A DNA stretch of 48,039 nucleotides, taken from the NCBI GenBank assembly GCA_014879945.1, contig JACSRE010000311.1, positions 1 to 48,039 of the forward strand, written 5' to 3'. The notes below the pieces were generated by a model, which worked only from the letters and a program-made list of their open reading frames with translations, had not been told where the DNA came from and did no database searches. Source of the DNA: Myxococcus sp. GTDB lineage: Bacteria > Myxococcota > Myxococcia > Myxococcales > Myxococcaceae. Both the position numbers and the translations under genes were made by a program. This document shows positions 8,981 to 16,833 of this stretch, in pieces; the stretch's first letter is position 1; every line of letters begins with the position of its first letter.

Positions 8981-9006
8981 GGAGAGAGTTTCGCAGAGCG
9001 TTTAAC
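8981..9006 (+). repeat. Left copy of imperfect 26-base direct repeat
   Basis: Matches 17789-17814 at 22 of 26 positions, including identical GGAGAGAG at one end and GAGCGTTTAAC at the other. An 11-base word AGGTCGCCGGT also occurs at 8866-8876 and 17565-17575, in the same order relative to the repeat. Candidate end of an integrated block beside tRNA-Asn. The 8864-9131 interval holds no gene that I can support; it also contains a small hairpin CGTTCCC/GGGAACG (8878-8895) and AGCGTTTA/TAAACGCT (8997-9023). Confidence 0.45.
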
Positions 9007-9131
9007 TGCTTCTGCTAAACGCTAAACGTTGGGTCCGGCGAACCTCGCGATTTTTCGTGGTGCTCGCAAGCGGCGACCAACGACCCTGAAGGGCGCTGCT
9101 CACCAACTTCGACGCACTGCCGGAGGTCGCG

Positions 9132-9905
9132 GTGCCGAAGCACACCCTCACGCTCGGTCGTGTCCCGGCGAAGGCGCTGATCGAGGCAGTGTCTGCGCTC
9201 GTCGACGGGGCTCGCGCGGCGTCGCGGCTCGTTGGTGCTCCGGACTCCGAGATTGAAGTCGTCAGCCTGGCTGGCGGCGTGGTCGAACTCGGCGCGCCCT
9301 CCGTGCTCGATGGCGAAACGGCCATCGATGTGTTCGCCCACGCGCTCTCTGCGGCGCTCTCAGAGAAGAGAGAGTCCGTGTTCGCCGACGGGCCGTTGCT
9401 CGAAGTCTTCGTTCGATTCTCTCGGTCGACCACGGCTGGGCTCGAGCTGGCCCGCTCGAACGGCAACGTTCTGAGCCTCGGGCCTGCCGATGTTGCGGTG
9501 CTCGAGCACCTGCTTCGCGTCACGCCCGGGAACCGTGCGGTGCGCGTCGTCGGAGACCTGAAGCCCGAGTCCACTCCGGGAATGGCAACGCTCGTCGTTC
9601 CCAACGGCGACTCGGTGCGGGTGCGATTCACTGGGCTGGTTCCCCTGAGCGCTCGCACGGTCGTCTCGGGCATCGGCCACTTCGGTCCCTCGGGGGCGTG
9701 CTTCCTCGTCGATGCGGAGTACATCGGCAACGCGGTCCCAGGAGATGAAATCTTCGAGGAAGTGCCCCGCTCCCACCCATGGGACTTCGTGCCGCCGTCG
9801 GTCCCGCAGGACGCGCTTACCGGTGTGAACGCTTTCTTTGGAACCTGGCCCGGCGATGAAACAGACGAGGAGCTCCTCGCTGCGCTCAAGGCCATTCGAC
9901 GATGA
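9132..9905 (+). CDS. Hypothetical protein upstream of PIN toxin
   Basis: A 257-residue protein starting at GTG 9132 with GGAGG 7 bases upstream. It has alternating beta-strand-like hydrophobic segments and no recognisable enzyme motif. Its stop overlaps the ATG of the PIN gene (ATGA, 9902-9905), so the two are coupled. Position suggests an antitoxin-like or target-recognition partner of the PIN protein, but it is much longer than usual VapB antitoxins and I see no AbrB, RHH or Phd fold. Function is not assigned. Confidence 0.75.
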   Translation: MPKHTLTLGRVPAKALIEAVSALVDGARAASRLVGAPDSEIEVVSLAGGVVELGAPSVLDGETAIDVFAHALSAALSEKRESVFADGPLLEVFVRFSRSTTAGLELARSNGNVLSLGPADVAVLEHLLRVTPGNRAVRVVGDLKPESTPGMATLVVPNGDSVRVRFTGLVPLSARTVVSGIGHFGPSGACFLVDAEYIGNAVPGDEIFEEVPRSHPWDFVPPSVPQDALTGVNAFFGTWPGDETDEELLAALKAIRR

Positions 9906-10435
9906 CCGAGCGGTACCTGCTCGACACCTCCGTGATGATGTTGCTGGTCCGGGGCGAAGAACCAGCCCGAGTCATTGACCAGCGGTTCGGCCTGAGTTCG
10001 GCGGCCGAGCGTCCGCTCGTGAGCATCGTGACCCACGCCGAGCTTCACCTGCTCGCGCTCAGCAACGGCTGGGGAGTGAAGAAGATGAGTGCGCTCGCTG
10101 CGACACTGGCGAACGTGGTCACCGTCGAGATCCTCAGTGGCTCAATCCTCGAGGCGTACGTCGCACTGTCGCTCGCCTCTCGGAGGCACCGTCCGAGCGC
10201 GCGCGCGATGAGCGACAATGACCTCTGGATCGCCGCGACGGCGAAGGTCGCCCATGCGACGCTGCTGACGACGGACAAGGACTTCACGCACCTCTCGCCG
10301 AACCACTGCCGCGTGGTGCTCATCGACCCGCACACAGGGACGCCTCAGGAGATTTCGAATGGCCAGGAAGAAGAAGGGAATCGAGTGGGTCGGCGGCATC
10401 GCGGTGATGCCGGGCTACGTCACGGGCGAAGGTGA
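9902..10435 (+). CDS. PIN-domain ribonuclease (VapC-like)
   Basis: A 177-residue protein with the PIN acidic constellation: Asp8 in L-L-D-T-S, Glu47 in T-H-A-E-L, Asp105/Asp107 in M-S-D-N-D-L-W-I-A-A-T-A and Asp125 in L-L-T-T-D-K-D-F. VapC toxins of this type are Mg-dependent endoribonucleases that act on tRNA or rRNA and are neutralised by a cognate antitoxin. The last 25 or so residues (from about base 10359) are basic, look unstructured and are encoded in the 77-base overlap with the next gene, so they may be an incidental tail. The true partner may be the 257-residue protein encoded immediately upstream. Confidence 0.82.
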   Translation: MTERYLLDTSVMMLLVRGEEPARVIDQRFGLSSAAERPLVSIVTHAELHLLALSNGWGVKKMSALAATLANVVTVEILSGSILEAYVALSLASRRHRPSARAMSDNDLWIAATAKVAHATLLTTDKDFTHLSPNHCRVVLIDPHTGTPQEISNGQEEEGNRVGRRHRGDAGLRHGRR

Positions 10436-11984
10436 GCCGTATCGACCAGAGGCGCTGCTCTGGCTCGACAACCGCCAACTGGTCCTCGGCGTCAGCGTCG
10501 AGAAGGCCGGCCAACTTCTGACGCGCGCTTCGGCGAACCTCTCGGAGACGATGGCGAAACCGATGGTGGGCAAGGCCGACCAGCCGACCCGCATTCGCGT
10601 CGCGACGACCGAGCTCGCCGAAGTCCTCCGTGCGGGGCACCCGAACCTCGACATCGTGGTGGGCCCCACACCTGAGGTCGACGCGGTGATGGCGAGCATG
10701 CGCGAGCACATGGGCGACCACGCGGACGAGGAGCAGACCTACCTCGGTCCCGGTCTCCCCCCCGACGCGGTGGCGTCCTTCTTCCGCTCGGCGGCCACGC
10801 TCTACCGGGCACACCCCTGGGCCCACATCCCCGCCAACCGAAGCGTCTTCTCAGTCACCATCGAGCAGCTCGGCCTCCGCGACGCCGCGCTCGTCGTCAT
10901 CGGGCAGATGGGCGAGAGCCACGGCTTCATCCTCTTCGGGAGCTTCGATGAGTACCTGCTCTTCCACGAGGCGGCGAGCGCGCTCGAACGCCCTGAGGAC
11001 ATGACGCTGCCGCGCCACTTCGCGCTCAACTTCGAGCGTGGCGCCGACCTCTCTCCGTCGCTGCGCAAGGAAGTGTCGAAGCACCGTTGGGAGGTCGCGG
11101 GCGCCGAGGCGTGGCCATGGCCTGTCGCCGTCGACCCGGACCTCGTCGCGCGTCCGCCCTCGGCGAAGGAGCTCACCTTCACCGAGGCCATCTGCCTGTC
11201 GCTGCCACAGCTGCTGATGCAGAGGGCAGCGCTCGAGGTCGCGTGGAAGGGCGCGAGTCCCCCCATCACCACCACCGTGAAGGTGAGCACGCACGCCGGG
11301 GACGTCGAAGTCACGCTCCGGGCTCCGCACCAGCCCGTTGTCGAACGCCCGCCGGTCCAGCTGATGGCCGACCTGTTCGAGGTCGGCATGCAGGAGGAGG
11401 TCGACGACGAGTCTCGCGCCGAACTCGAGGACGAGCTTCTCGAACGCTTCGAAGATTCGCCTGAAGCCCAGGCGCTCGCAGAGCTCAGCATCGCGCCTCT
11501 CGTCCTCGACTACGCGGCGAGCTACTTCAACGCGACCATCGCGACGCTCGACGCGCATGAACTCCGCGAAATCGTCTTCGGCATCATTCCCCGAAAGGTC
11601 AGCATCGACGCTGCGGCGGCGAGCGGAATCATCGCCGAGCTCCGCGCCTTCTATTCGTTCCTCAAGCGTGAGTTCGCTCTGAAGCAGGCCGACGCGTGCC
11701 TGCGCGAGCTGGGCAGCGACGCCGTGAAGAAGCTCTCCGCGGCGCTCTCGGACAAGCGCAACTTCGGCATGGCCAAGTCGCTCTTCATGGCCGGCGCCGA
11801 AGCGGGGTTCGACATGCGCAGCCAGAAGGGCATCGACGCCTGGATGCGGCAGGCCTCGTCCATGCCGCCCGACGCCTTTCCTCTGCCCTTCGGAATTCCA
11901 GCACGCCCCGCTTCCCGCGCGGACGCGGTCGCCAAGAAGAAGCAACGGAAGGAAGCGAAGAAGGCTCGCCGGAAGAACCGGTAG
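10359..11984 (+). CDS. Large unknown protein (DUF6930/DUF7309-like N-terminus)
   Basis: A 541-residue acidic protein with a strongly basic Lys/Arg-rich C-terminal tail. The opening P-Y-R-P-E-A-L-L-W-L-D followed by V-L-G and later I-x-V-G-P-T-P-E-V-D resembles a repeated bacterial domain of unknown function that I recall as DUF6930/DUF7309; the DUF number is from memory and uncertain. No catalytic motif is visible. ATG 10359 lies inside the PIN gene; ATG 10407 is an alternative start that would reduce the overlap. It ends convergently 2 bases before the small minus-strand gene. It probably belongs to the PIN operon. Confidence 0.72.
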   Translation: MARKKKGIEWVGGIAVMPGYVTGEGEPYRPEALLWLDNRQLVLGVSVEKAGQLLTRASANLSETMAKPMVGKADQPTRIRVATTELAEVLRAGHPNLDIVVGPTPEVDAVMASMREHMGDHADEEQTYLGPGLPPDAVASFFRSAATLYRAHPWAHIPANRSVFSVTIEQLGLRDAALVVIGQMGESHGFILFGSFDEYLLFHEAASALERPEDMTLPRHFALNFERGADLSPSLRKEVSKHRWEVAGAEAWPWPVAVDPDLVARPPSAKELTFTEAICLSLPQLLMQRAALEVAWKGASPPITTTVKVSTHAGDVEVTLRAPHQPVVERPPVQLMADLFEVGMQEEVDDESRAELEDELLERFEDSPEAQALAELSIAPLVLDYAASYFNATIATLDAHELREIVFGIIPRKVSIDAAAASGIIAELRAFYSFLKREFALKQADACLRELGSDAVKKLSAALSDKRNFGMAKSLFMAGAEAGFDMRSQKGIDAWMRQASSMPPDAFPLPFGIPARPASRADAVAKKKQRKEAKKARRKNR

Positions 11985-11986
11985 GG

Positions 11987-12244
11987 TCAGCCGCCCCGGT
12001 CTTGTGCCTTGGTGCGCATTTTGAGCGCCAGCTCGTCGTCGGTGAGCGAGCGGCGTTGGACACCCTCAGGATCGATCAACACTCCTCGCTTGAGCAGCTC
12101 GCGCGTTGTGGCTCGCGCGACATCGCGGATGCACAAGGCCTCGAACACGGTCTGCGGCTGCTGCGCAAGCAGGCGCCCTCGGGCGGCAATGCGAAGCCCC
12201 CTGAGCCCGAGCAGGTCCTTCTCGGTGATGGGCGTCGCGCGCAT
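11987..12244 (-). CDS. Small hypothetical protein
   Basis: An 85-residue basic, helical protein. It starts 8 bases after the stop of the 257-residue gene on the same strand and is likely the last gene of that operon. Not recognised. Its length and the tight spacing, more than any motif, support it as a gene. Confidence 0.5.
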   Translation of the reverse strand: MRATPITEKDLLGLRGLRIAARGRLLAQQPQTVFEALCIRDVARATTRELLKRGVLIDPEGVQRRSLTDDELALKMRTKAQDRGG

Positions 12245-12252
12245 CGCAGAGT

Positions 12253-13026
12253 TCAGCGTCGGACGAGGCCCGATGGCGAAAAGCCCGAGGCGACGATCTG
12301 CTCGATGACCTCGGTGAGCGTGACCTTCTCGCCGGCCCAGTGTCGCGAGGCCCGAACGAAGCGGAAGTTCAATGTGTTCGCCAGGTCCCCCATCTGATCG
12401 TTCTCGTCCTCAGGGTGACACGGGAAGTCCTCGACCAGCGGCACGTCGACCTTCCGCCGCGCGTCGTGCCACTGCGCCCAGAGCGCCTGCCGTTCTTGAG
12501 GGGTCTTGCCGCGGTTGATGAAGGCGTCCATTTCGTCGGCAGCGTCTTCCCAGCGGATGACCGTCACCTTCCGGTCGAGCCACTTGTCGAGCTCCGCGAG
12601 CCCGTCGGCCAACTCACTCGCCGCAAACCAGCGGTTGACGACGCGAGCGCGAACCAGTTTGCCGCTCGCACCGAGCAACGGCCGCAGCATGCGGGCGATC
12701 TCGGTCGCACGCGCAATTGAACGGACCTCCAACACCATCGACTTCACGTCGGGAAACCGGAAGATCCCGAGAATGACGAGTCGACCATCAAGGGGACTCG
12801 GAGGGCCGCCTGGCATTCCGTGTGAAGTTCCGAGCTTGAGCGCTTTCGCCTCGGCGATGTTCCAGAACGTCAGGAGGTTCGTCTCGGCGTCGAGACCAAC
12901 GCACTCCAGCTTCTTGAGTCTCTGGAGGCAGTACGACTTCGAGGGGACGGCCCACTTCAGACGCACGGGCTGGTACGGCTCGCCCGTGGTCGTCACGAGC
13001 AGCGTCTTCTTCTCGCTCATCGACAT
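12253..13026 (-). CDS. Hypothetical protein in pRiA4b-ORF3 operon
   Basis: A 257-residue protein, start at ATG 13026 or 13020 (M-S-M-S or M-S). The start overlaps the end of the pRiA4b-ORF3-like gene by about 10 bases, indicating translational coupling. It contains mixed alpha/beta sequence with several Trp and no catalytic pattern I recognise. Codon use resembles its neighbours. Confidence 0.7.
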   Translation of the reverse strand: MSMSEKKTLLVTTTGEPYQPVRLKWAVPSKSYCLQRLKKLECVGLDAETNLLTFWNIAEAKALKLGTSHGMPGGPPSPLDGRLVILGIFRFPDVKSMVLEVRSIARATEIARMLRPLLGASGKLVRARVVNRWFAASELADGLAELDKWLDRKVTVIRWEDAADEMDAFINRGKTPQERQALWAQWHDARRKVDVPLVEDFPCHPEDENDQMGDLANTLNFRFVRASRHWAGEKVTLTEVIEQIVASGFSPSGLVRR

Positions 13027-13592
13027 CGCTCGCGAAGCCCTGAATTGGTGCGATTGACGTCGAAGCCCTCGGGGTCGAAATGGCCGCCGACCCAGGTGAC
13101 GAGGTCGTCGTGCTCTTCGTCCTTCTCGTCCTTGAGAACCTCGAGCAGGTGCTCGTACCCACCCGCGCCTCCACAGTCTTCAGGCGGACACGCGCGCGAT
13201 CCCCCGACACAGAGCGGGTACGGCAGGCGAGCATCAAACTCGAGCTTCTTCTCGACCTCGACGTGGTGGAGCCACCCGTCACCGAAGTCGTACTCGTACC
13301 CGATGCTCTGCTTCTCGCCGATGAGGGCATCGAGACGCACCTTGCGCTCGTCCTCCAGCTCGAGTTCCTCCGAATCGGGCATGGTCACGTCGCCGAAACG
13401 GCGATCCCGCAGGATGAACTGGTGAAGGTGCGAGTTCGTCCACCCCATCAGCTCGTTCAGCGCGGTGTGAAGGTCGGCGAGCGTGATGTTCGATGGCACC
13501 AGCAGCTTGCGCCAGATCTGCGGGGTGACCTCCTCGAGCTCGACGTGGAGTCGGAACACTGCGGCGGGCTTCTTTGTGGCTCGCTTGGGCAC
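13017..13592 (-). CDS. Plasmid pRiA4b ORF-3 family protein
   Basis: A 191-residue protein with the family's hallmarks: an N-terminal P-x-I-W-R-K-L motif, A-L-N-E-L-M-G-W-T-N-S-H-L-H-Q-F, then Y-E-Y-D-F-G-D-G-W-x-H-x-V, and a C-terminal C-V-G-G-x-R-A-C-P-P-E-D-C-G-G segment. The family (related to the IS1096 TnpR passenger) is common on plasmids and mobile elements and has no settled function. First gene of a three-gene minus-strand operon; it starts 19 bases downstream of the serine recombinase stop. Confidence 0.88.
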   Translation of the reverse strand: MPKRATKKPAAVFRLHVELEEVTPQIWRKLLVPSNITLADLHTALNELMGWTNSHLHQFILRDRRFGDVTMPDSEELELEDERKVRLDALIGEKQSIGYEYDFGDGWLHHVEVEKKLEFDARLPYPLCVGGSRACPPEDCGGAGGYEHLLEVLKDEKDEEHDDLVTWVGGHFDPEGFDVNRTNSGLRERCR

Positions 13593-13610
13593 CGGCGGAA
13601 GGTACGCGAC

Positions 13611-15086
13611 CTACTCGTCGCTCGTCACGCGGAAGCGCTCGAGCCACTCAATCAACGCCTGCACCCGGGGCTCGAGTGGCTGCGCTTCGCTCGGCGGCGG
13701 TCTCGGCCTCCGCGGGGCACGGGGACGCGGCGTTCGCGGCACCACGGGCGCCCTCGTCAACTCCGACAGGACGTGGCGCATCGAGAGCGCGACGCCCAGC
13801 TTTGACGACCAGTCGAAGTCGGAGGGCTCGACGATGAAGACGCTGGCCGCGACGTCCCACGCGAGGAAGGAGAACAGCAACTCGGCGCTGCGGCGTCGGT
13901 TGAGCGGCGTGAGGTAGGCCCAGAGCGAGGAGCGAATGAGCCCCTCCTCACGCTGCGCGTCGGTGAAGGTGGCTGGCAGCTGCGCGAGGAGGACGCTGAA
14001 GCGCTGCTCCACCTCGGCGGCGCTGAGCGGCTCGCCCTCGCAGCCGAGGGTGCGGCAGCGGTAGTAGCGCGGCGTGGCCGCCTTGAGGGCGCGCATCGGC
14101 ACGTTCGCCGCTGGAATCATCGCCTTCCGGCAACGCGCGCACTTCAGCGTCTTGCGGAGGATGAACGGGTCCTCCTCGGTCGAGAGACGCCGCATCTGCG
14201 CGCGAGCCGTTCGGCGCCCGGCGATGGCCGCTCCTGCGCGCTCGAAGAGGTCCGCGGAGACGAGGGGCTCGTGGTCGCTCGGAGCGCCGTCTGGATGGCG
14301 GCCCATGTACACGGGGTTCCGGAGCATCCGCGTCACCGCGCGGGCCGACCATCGGGCGAGCGCCCCGCCCCGCCGCTGCCCTTCGGCTGCAAGCCCGGCG
14401 GGAAGTGTTCCAGCCGCCGCGCGCGTGAAGCACGACCTCACGAAGGCGGCCTGCTCCGGGTGAGGCACCAACTGCTTCGTTTCAGGCGATGACGTGTAGC
14501 CGAAGGGCAGGCGTCCCGCCGAGCGGAGCCCCTGGGCGCGTCGTGCCGCATGCGCATCTCGCAGTCGCTCGGAAATCATCGAGTGCTCGAACTCGGCGAA
14601 GGTGGACAGCATGCTGAGCTGGAGGCGGTCGAGGGCGCCTCCGCCAGACGCGAGCGCCCCGTCGACGAAGGAGATGCCGACGTTGAGCTGCGTGAAGAAG
14701 TCGAGCAGGTGGACGAAGCCGGTGAGGTTCCGCGAGAGGCGGTCGACCCGGTGCACCACCACCTGGTCGATGTCCCCGTTCTCGGCGGCGAGCATGAGGT
14801 CGATGAGGCCGGTGCGCCCGAGCGTCGCGCCGCTCTCACCCTCGTCGTCGAAGCGCTGCACGAAGTGCCACCCGGCCTCGCTCCGCTGCTCGATGAAGGC
14901 GAGGCACCGCTCAGCTTGAAGTGCGCACGAGGTGACCGCGGCGTTGACGCCAGGCCGCGCCACGGACTGGCGCGTATAGATGGCGCAGCGAACGACGCTG
15001 GGGGTTCGGGAGGCCAGGCAACGGTGAAGGGTATGTGAGGCATGTCGTCTCCAAAGCCGGAACTTCGCGGCTGCTGGGGACCACAC
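13611..15086 (-). CDS. Large serine recombinase (site-specific integrase)
   Basis: A 491-residue resolvase/invertase-family recombinase. The catalytic domain begins R-C-A-I-Y-T-R-Q-S with nucleophile Ser41, then D-E-G-E-S-G, V-V-H-R-V-D-R-L-S-R-N and E-F-E-H-S-M-I-S-E-R. A recombinase domain (L-P-F-G-Y; R-M-L-R-N-P-V-Y-M-G) and a zinc ribbon (C-A-R-C ... C-x4-C) follow; the C-terminus is Pro/Arg-rich. Large serine recombinases integrate or excise phages and elements at short att sites. I give GTG 15086, but about 30 residues precede the conserved core, so a later start is possible. It lies just 15 bases after the preceding gene. Confidence 0.88.
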   Translation of the reverse strand: MWSPAAAKFRLWRRHASHTLHRCLASRTPSVVRCAIYTRQSVARPGVNAAVTSCALQAERCLAFIEQRSEAGWHFVQRFDDEGESGATLGRTGLIDLMLAAENGDIDQVVVHRVDRLSRNLTGFVHLLDFFTQLNVGISFVDGALASGGGALDRLQLSMLSTFAEFEHSMISERLRDAHAARRAQGLRSAGRLPFGYTSSPETKQLVPHPEQAAFVRSCFTRAAAGTLPAGLAAEGQRRGGALARWSARAVTRMLRNPVYMGRHPDGAPSDHEPLVSADLFERAGAAIAGRRTARAQMRRLSTEEDPFILRKTLKCARCRKAMIPAANVPMRALKAATPRYYRCRTLGCEGEPLSAAEVEQRFSVLLAQLPATFTDAQREEGLIRSSLWAYLTPLNRRRSAELLFSFLAWDVAASVFIVEPSDFDWSSKLGVALSMRHVLSELTRAPVVPRTPRPRAPRRPRPPPSEAQPLEPRVQALIEWLERFRVTSDE

Positions 15087-15101
15087 CTCTGGTGGCCAAC
15101 G

Positions 15102-15794
15102 TCATCCAGTCGTTCTGCGCGGCTCGACGGAGCGCAGGAGCTTGAAGTCCTGAACGACTTGCCATGCGGTCGCGAAGGAGCATGAGGCCCGGCGCGCGAC
15201 CTCGGCGACGCTGAGCTCCGGCGCGCGCTCGAGCACGGTCCACACGTCGGCTCGCCACGTCGGGCCCATCAGGAGCCGGTTGCGGTAGCCGGCGTGGCGT
15301 CGAGCGAGTGCCTCCGGCGTCAGGACGTCGTCCTCGCGGTCGCGGAGTGTTCCAGCGGGAGCCTTCAACTTCGAGCCGATGAAGCGTGGGTCCTCACCAC
15401 GGCGCTTGAGCTGGAAGTCCGTGCCGACCGGGAGCAGGTCGACACGAGGCCCGTCGTACGCAGTGTTGAGACGCGCGAAGCGGCGGTCCTTGGCGAGCCA
15501 GGAGGCGATTGCGGCCCAATAGGCGCGGACCCGAGCTGACGTTTCAGCCGTCGCGAGGCGCACGAGTCGGTCAGCGTTGACGTGCGCGTGGTGAACGCCG
15601 AGCCAGGTCGTCAGGACCGAGAGCACGCGGAGGTCGCCGTCATCCATGCCGAGCTGCGAGGCGTGGACGAGCGTCGACTCCAGGTCGGCGTCGCGCTCCG
15701 GCGAACCGGCGAAGTTCATGCCGATGCCCACCATGCGCGCGGTGAGCACGTCCCCTGCGGGCCGAGGCTCGGGAGGTGTTCGGCTAAACGCCAT
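15102..15794 (-). CDS. Hypothetical protein with C-terminal helix-turn-helix
   Basis: About 230 residues from ATG 15794. The C-terminal segment L-S-V-A-E-V-A-R-R-A-S-C-S-F-A-T-A-W-Q-V-V has the spacing of a helix-turn-helix; the rest is helical and unrecognised. The start overlaps the stop of the 69-residue gene by 11 bases, so the two are coupled. Its position just upstream of the serine recombinase suggests a regulatory or accessory role. The longer open frame to 16091 is out of keeping with the overlapping small gene. Confidence 0.68.
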   Translation of the reverse strand: MAFSRTPPEPRPAGDVLTARMVGIGMNFAGSPERDADLESTLVHASQLGMDDGDLRVLSVLTTWLGVHHAHVNADRLVRLATAETSARVRAYWAAIASWLAKDRRFARLNTAYDGPRVDLLPVGTDFQLKRRGEDPRFIGSKLKAPAGTLRDREDDVLTPEALARRHAGYRNRLLMGPTWRADVWTVLERAPELSVAEVARRASCSFATAWQVVQDFKLLRSVEPRRTTG

Positions 15795-15993
15795 GACCGA
15801 GCCTCCTGCCGAGGTCGGCGAGCGTCGCGGCGACATGCGCGGGCCAGTCGGGGTTTGCGTCTTGAAACGAGACCCAGGGCAGCGCTTCGGCCAGCTCTGC
15901 GGCAGTGGGTGCCAGGTTGACGCAATCGGGGAGGTCCGTGCCGCGGTCGCAGAGCGCGAAGAGCTTGGTCTCGAGCAACTCGGTGCGGAGCAT
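15784..15993 (-). CDS. Small hypothetical protein coupled to HTH gene
   Basis: A 69-residue protein, ATG 15993, overlapping the downstream gene by 11 bases. It is acidic to neutral with an L-P-W-V-S-F-Q-D-A-N-P-D-W core. First gene of a small operon leading into the recombinase. The upstream gap to the divergent receiver-Phd gene contains GTATC/GATAC half-sites (15998-16002, 16012-16016). No family recognised; antitoxin-like size. Confidence 0.6.
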   Translation of the reverse strand: MLRTELLETKLFALCDRGTDLPDCVNLAPTAAELAEALPWVSFQDANPDWPAHVAATLADLGRRLGHGV

Positions 15994-16084
15994 GACAGTA
16001 TCAGCTTAACAGATACCCAGCCTCCTGACCCCAGCTTGGGTTTCCTCTCGAAGCGCAGGCCAAGTAGCTGAAACCATGGGCTCG

Positions 16085-16113
16085 CTGGCAATAATGGCCA
16101 ATATGGCTATTCT
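16085..16113 (+). promoter_or_regulatory. Leaderless promoter with operator-like dyad for receiver-Phd/zeta operon
   Basis: -35 CTGGCA (16085-16090), 17-base spacer, -10 TATTCT (16108-16113); the predicted transcript starts at or next to the ATG at 16120. The spacer carries an imperfect dyad AATGGCC / GGCTATT (16093-16111) that fits an autoregulatory antitoxin operator. Confidence 0.5.
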
Positions 16114-16119
16114 CTCTGC

Positions 16120-16833
16120 ATGCAGCTTCAGCCAAAGGGTCGAGTGCTTGTTCTTGAAGGTACGCCGAGCGCCGCGAGCGCCATGGCGCGTTCGGGCTTC
16201 GAGCTGAGGAGCGTCGCGAAGGAGAAGGACGCGCTCGAACTCGCGGGCCAGGAGGCGTTCGACGTCGTCGTCGTCGACCTCGACCTCCCGCTCGATGGTG
16301 TCTCTCTGGTTCGTCGCCTGCACGAACAGGGCGCCGCGGCGTCAGTGGTGTGGATCACCTCGAACACCTCGAACGAGCTGGCTGCGACTGCGGCCGAGGT
16401 CGGGGTGGTGCAGGTGCTGCACAAGTCTGCAGACTCGAAGGCGCTGACGCGGGTCGTGTCACTCGGCGTTGAACAGAACCGAAACCTCTTCTCGATGCTC
16501 CGCGCCATCACCCGGTCAGCGGCGACGACGCAGTCCGTGCCGGCGACGAGCGCAAAGAATGGGTTCGCCTCGGTGCTGGACACCGCCGTCCAGGATGGGG
16601 CGGTCGTCATCACGAAGCACGACGCTCCCAAGGCCGTGTTGGTCTCCATCGACCGAATGAGCGAGCTGCTCGCCAGACACGAACCGAACCTGAAGGCGTT
16701 GACGCAGGAGTTCGACGAGATGGTCGCTCGGATGCGAACGACCAAGGCGCGCGCCGCGGCCCGCTCGCTCTTCACCGCGGCTCCCGGAGCCTTCGGAGAG
16801 GCCGCCGTCGCCGGCGCCAAGAAGCATGGCTGA
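16120..16833 (+). CDS. Receiver domain-Phd/YefM-type antitoxin fusion
   Basis: A 237-residue protein with two recognisable parts. Residues 7-120 follow the response-regulator receiver fold: acidic Glu13 (canonical acidic pair reduced to one), phospho-acceptor candidate Asp53 in V-V-V-V-D-L-D-L-P-x-D-G, Thr80 in W-I-T-S-N and Lys102 in V-L-H-K-S. Residues about 143-185 (N-G-F-A-S-V-L-D ... A-V-V-I-T-K-H-D-A-P-K-A-V-L-V-S) match the Phd/YefM antitoxin N-terminal fold that binds operator DNA; the C-terminal helical tail would contact the toxin. It overlaps the zeta-like toxin gene by 8 bases. Likely role: antitoxin and autorepressor whose activity might respond to phosphorylation (inference). 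Confidence 0.78.
   Translation: MQLQPKGRVLVLEGTPSAASAMARSGFELRSVAKEKDALELAGQEAFDVVVVDLDLPLDGVSLVRRLHEQGAAASVVWITSNTSNELAATAAEVGVVQVLHKSADSKALTRVVSLGVEQNRNLFSMLRAITRSAATTQSVPATSAKNGFASVLDTAVQDGAVVITKHDAPKAVLVSIDRMSELLARHEPNLKALTQEFDEMVARMRTTKARAAARSLFTAAPGAFGEAAVAGAKKHG

Noticed and set aside
8836-9018. 60-codon ORF beginning in the tRNA terminator
   Set aside because: Starts inside a terminator hairpin and has no Shine-Dalgarno or family similarity.
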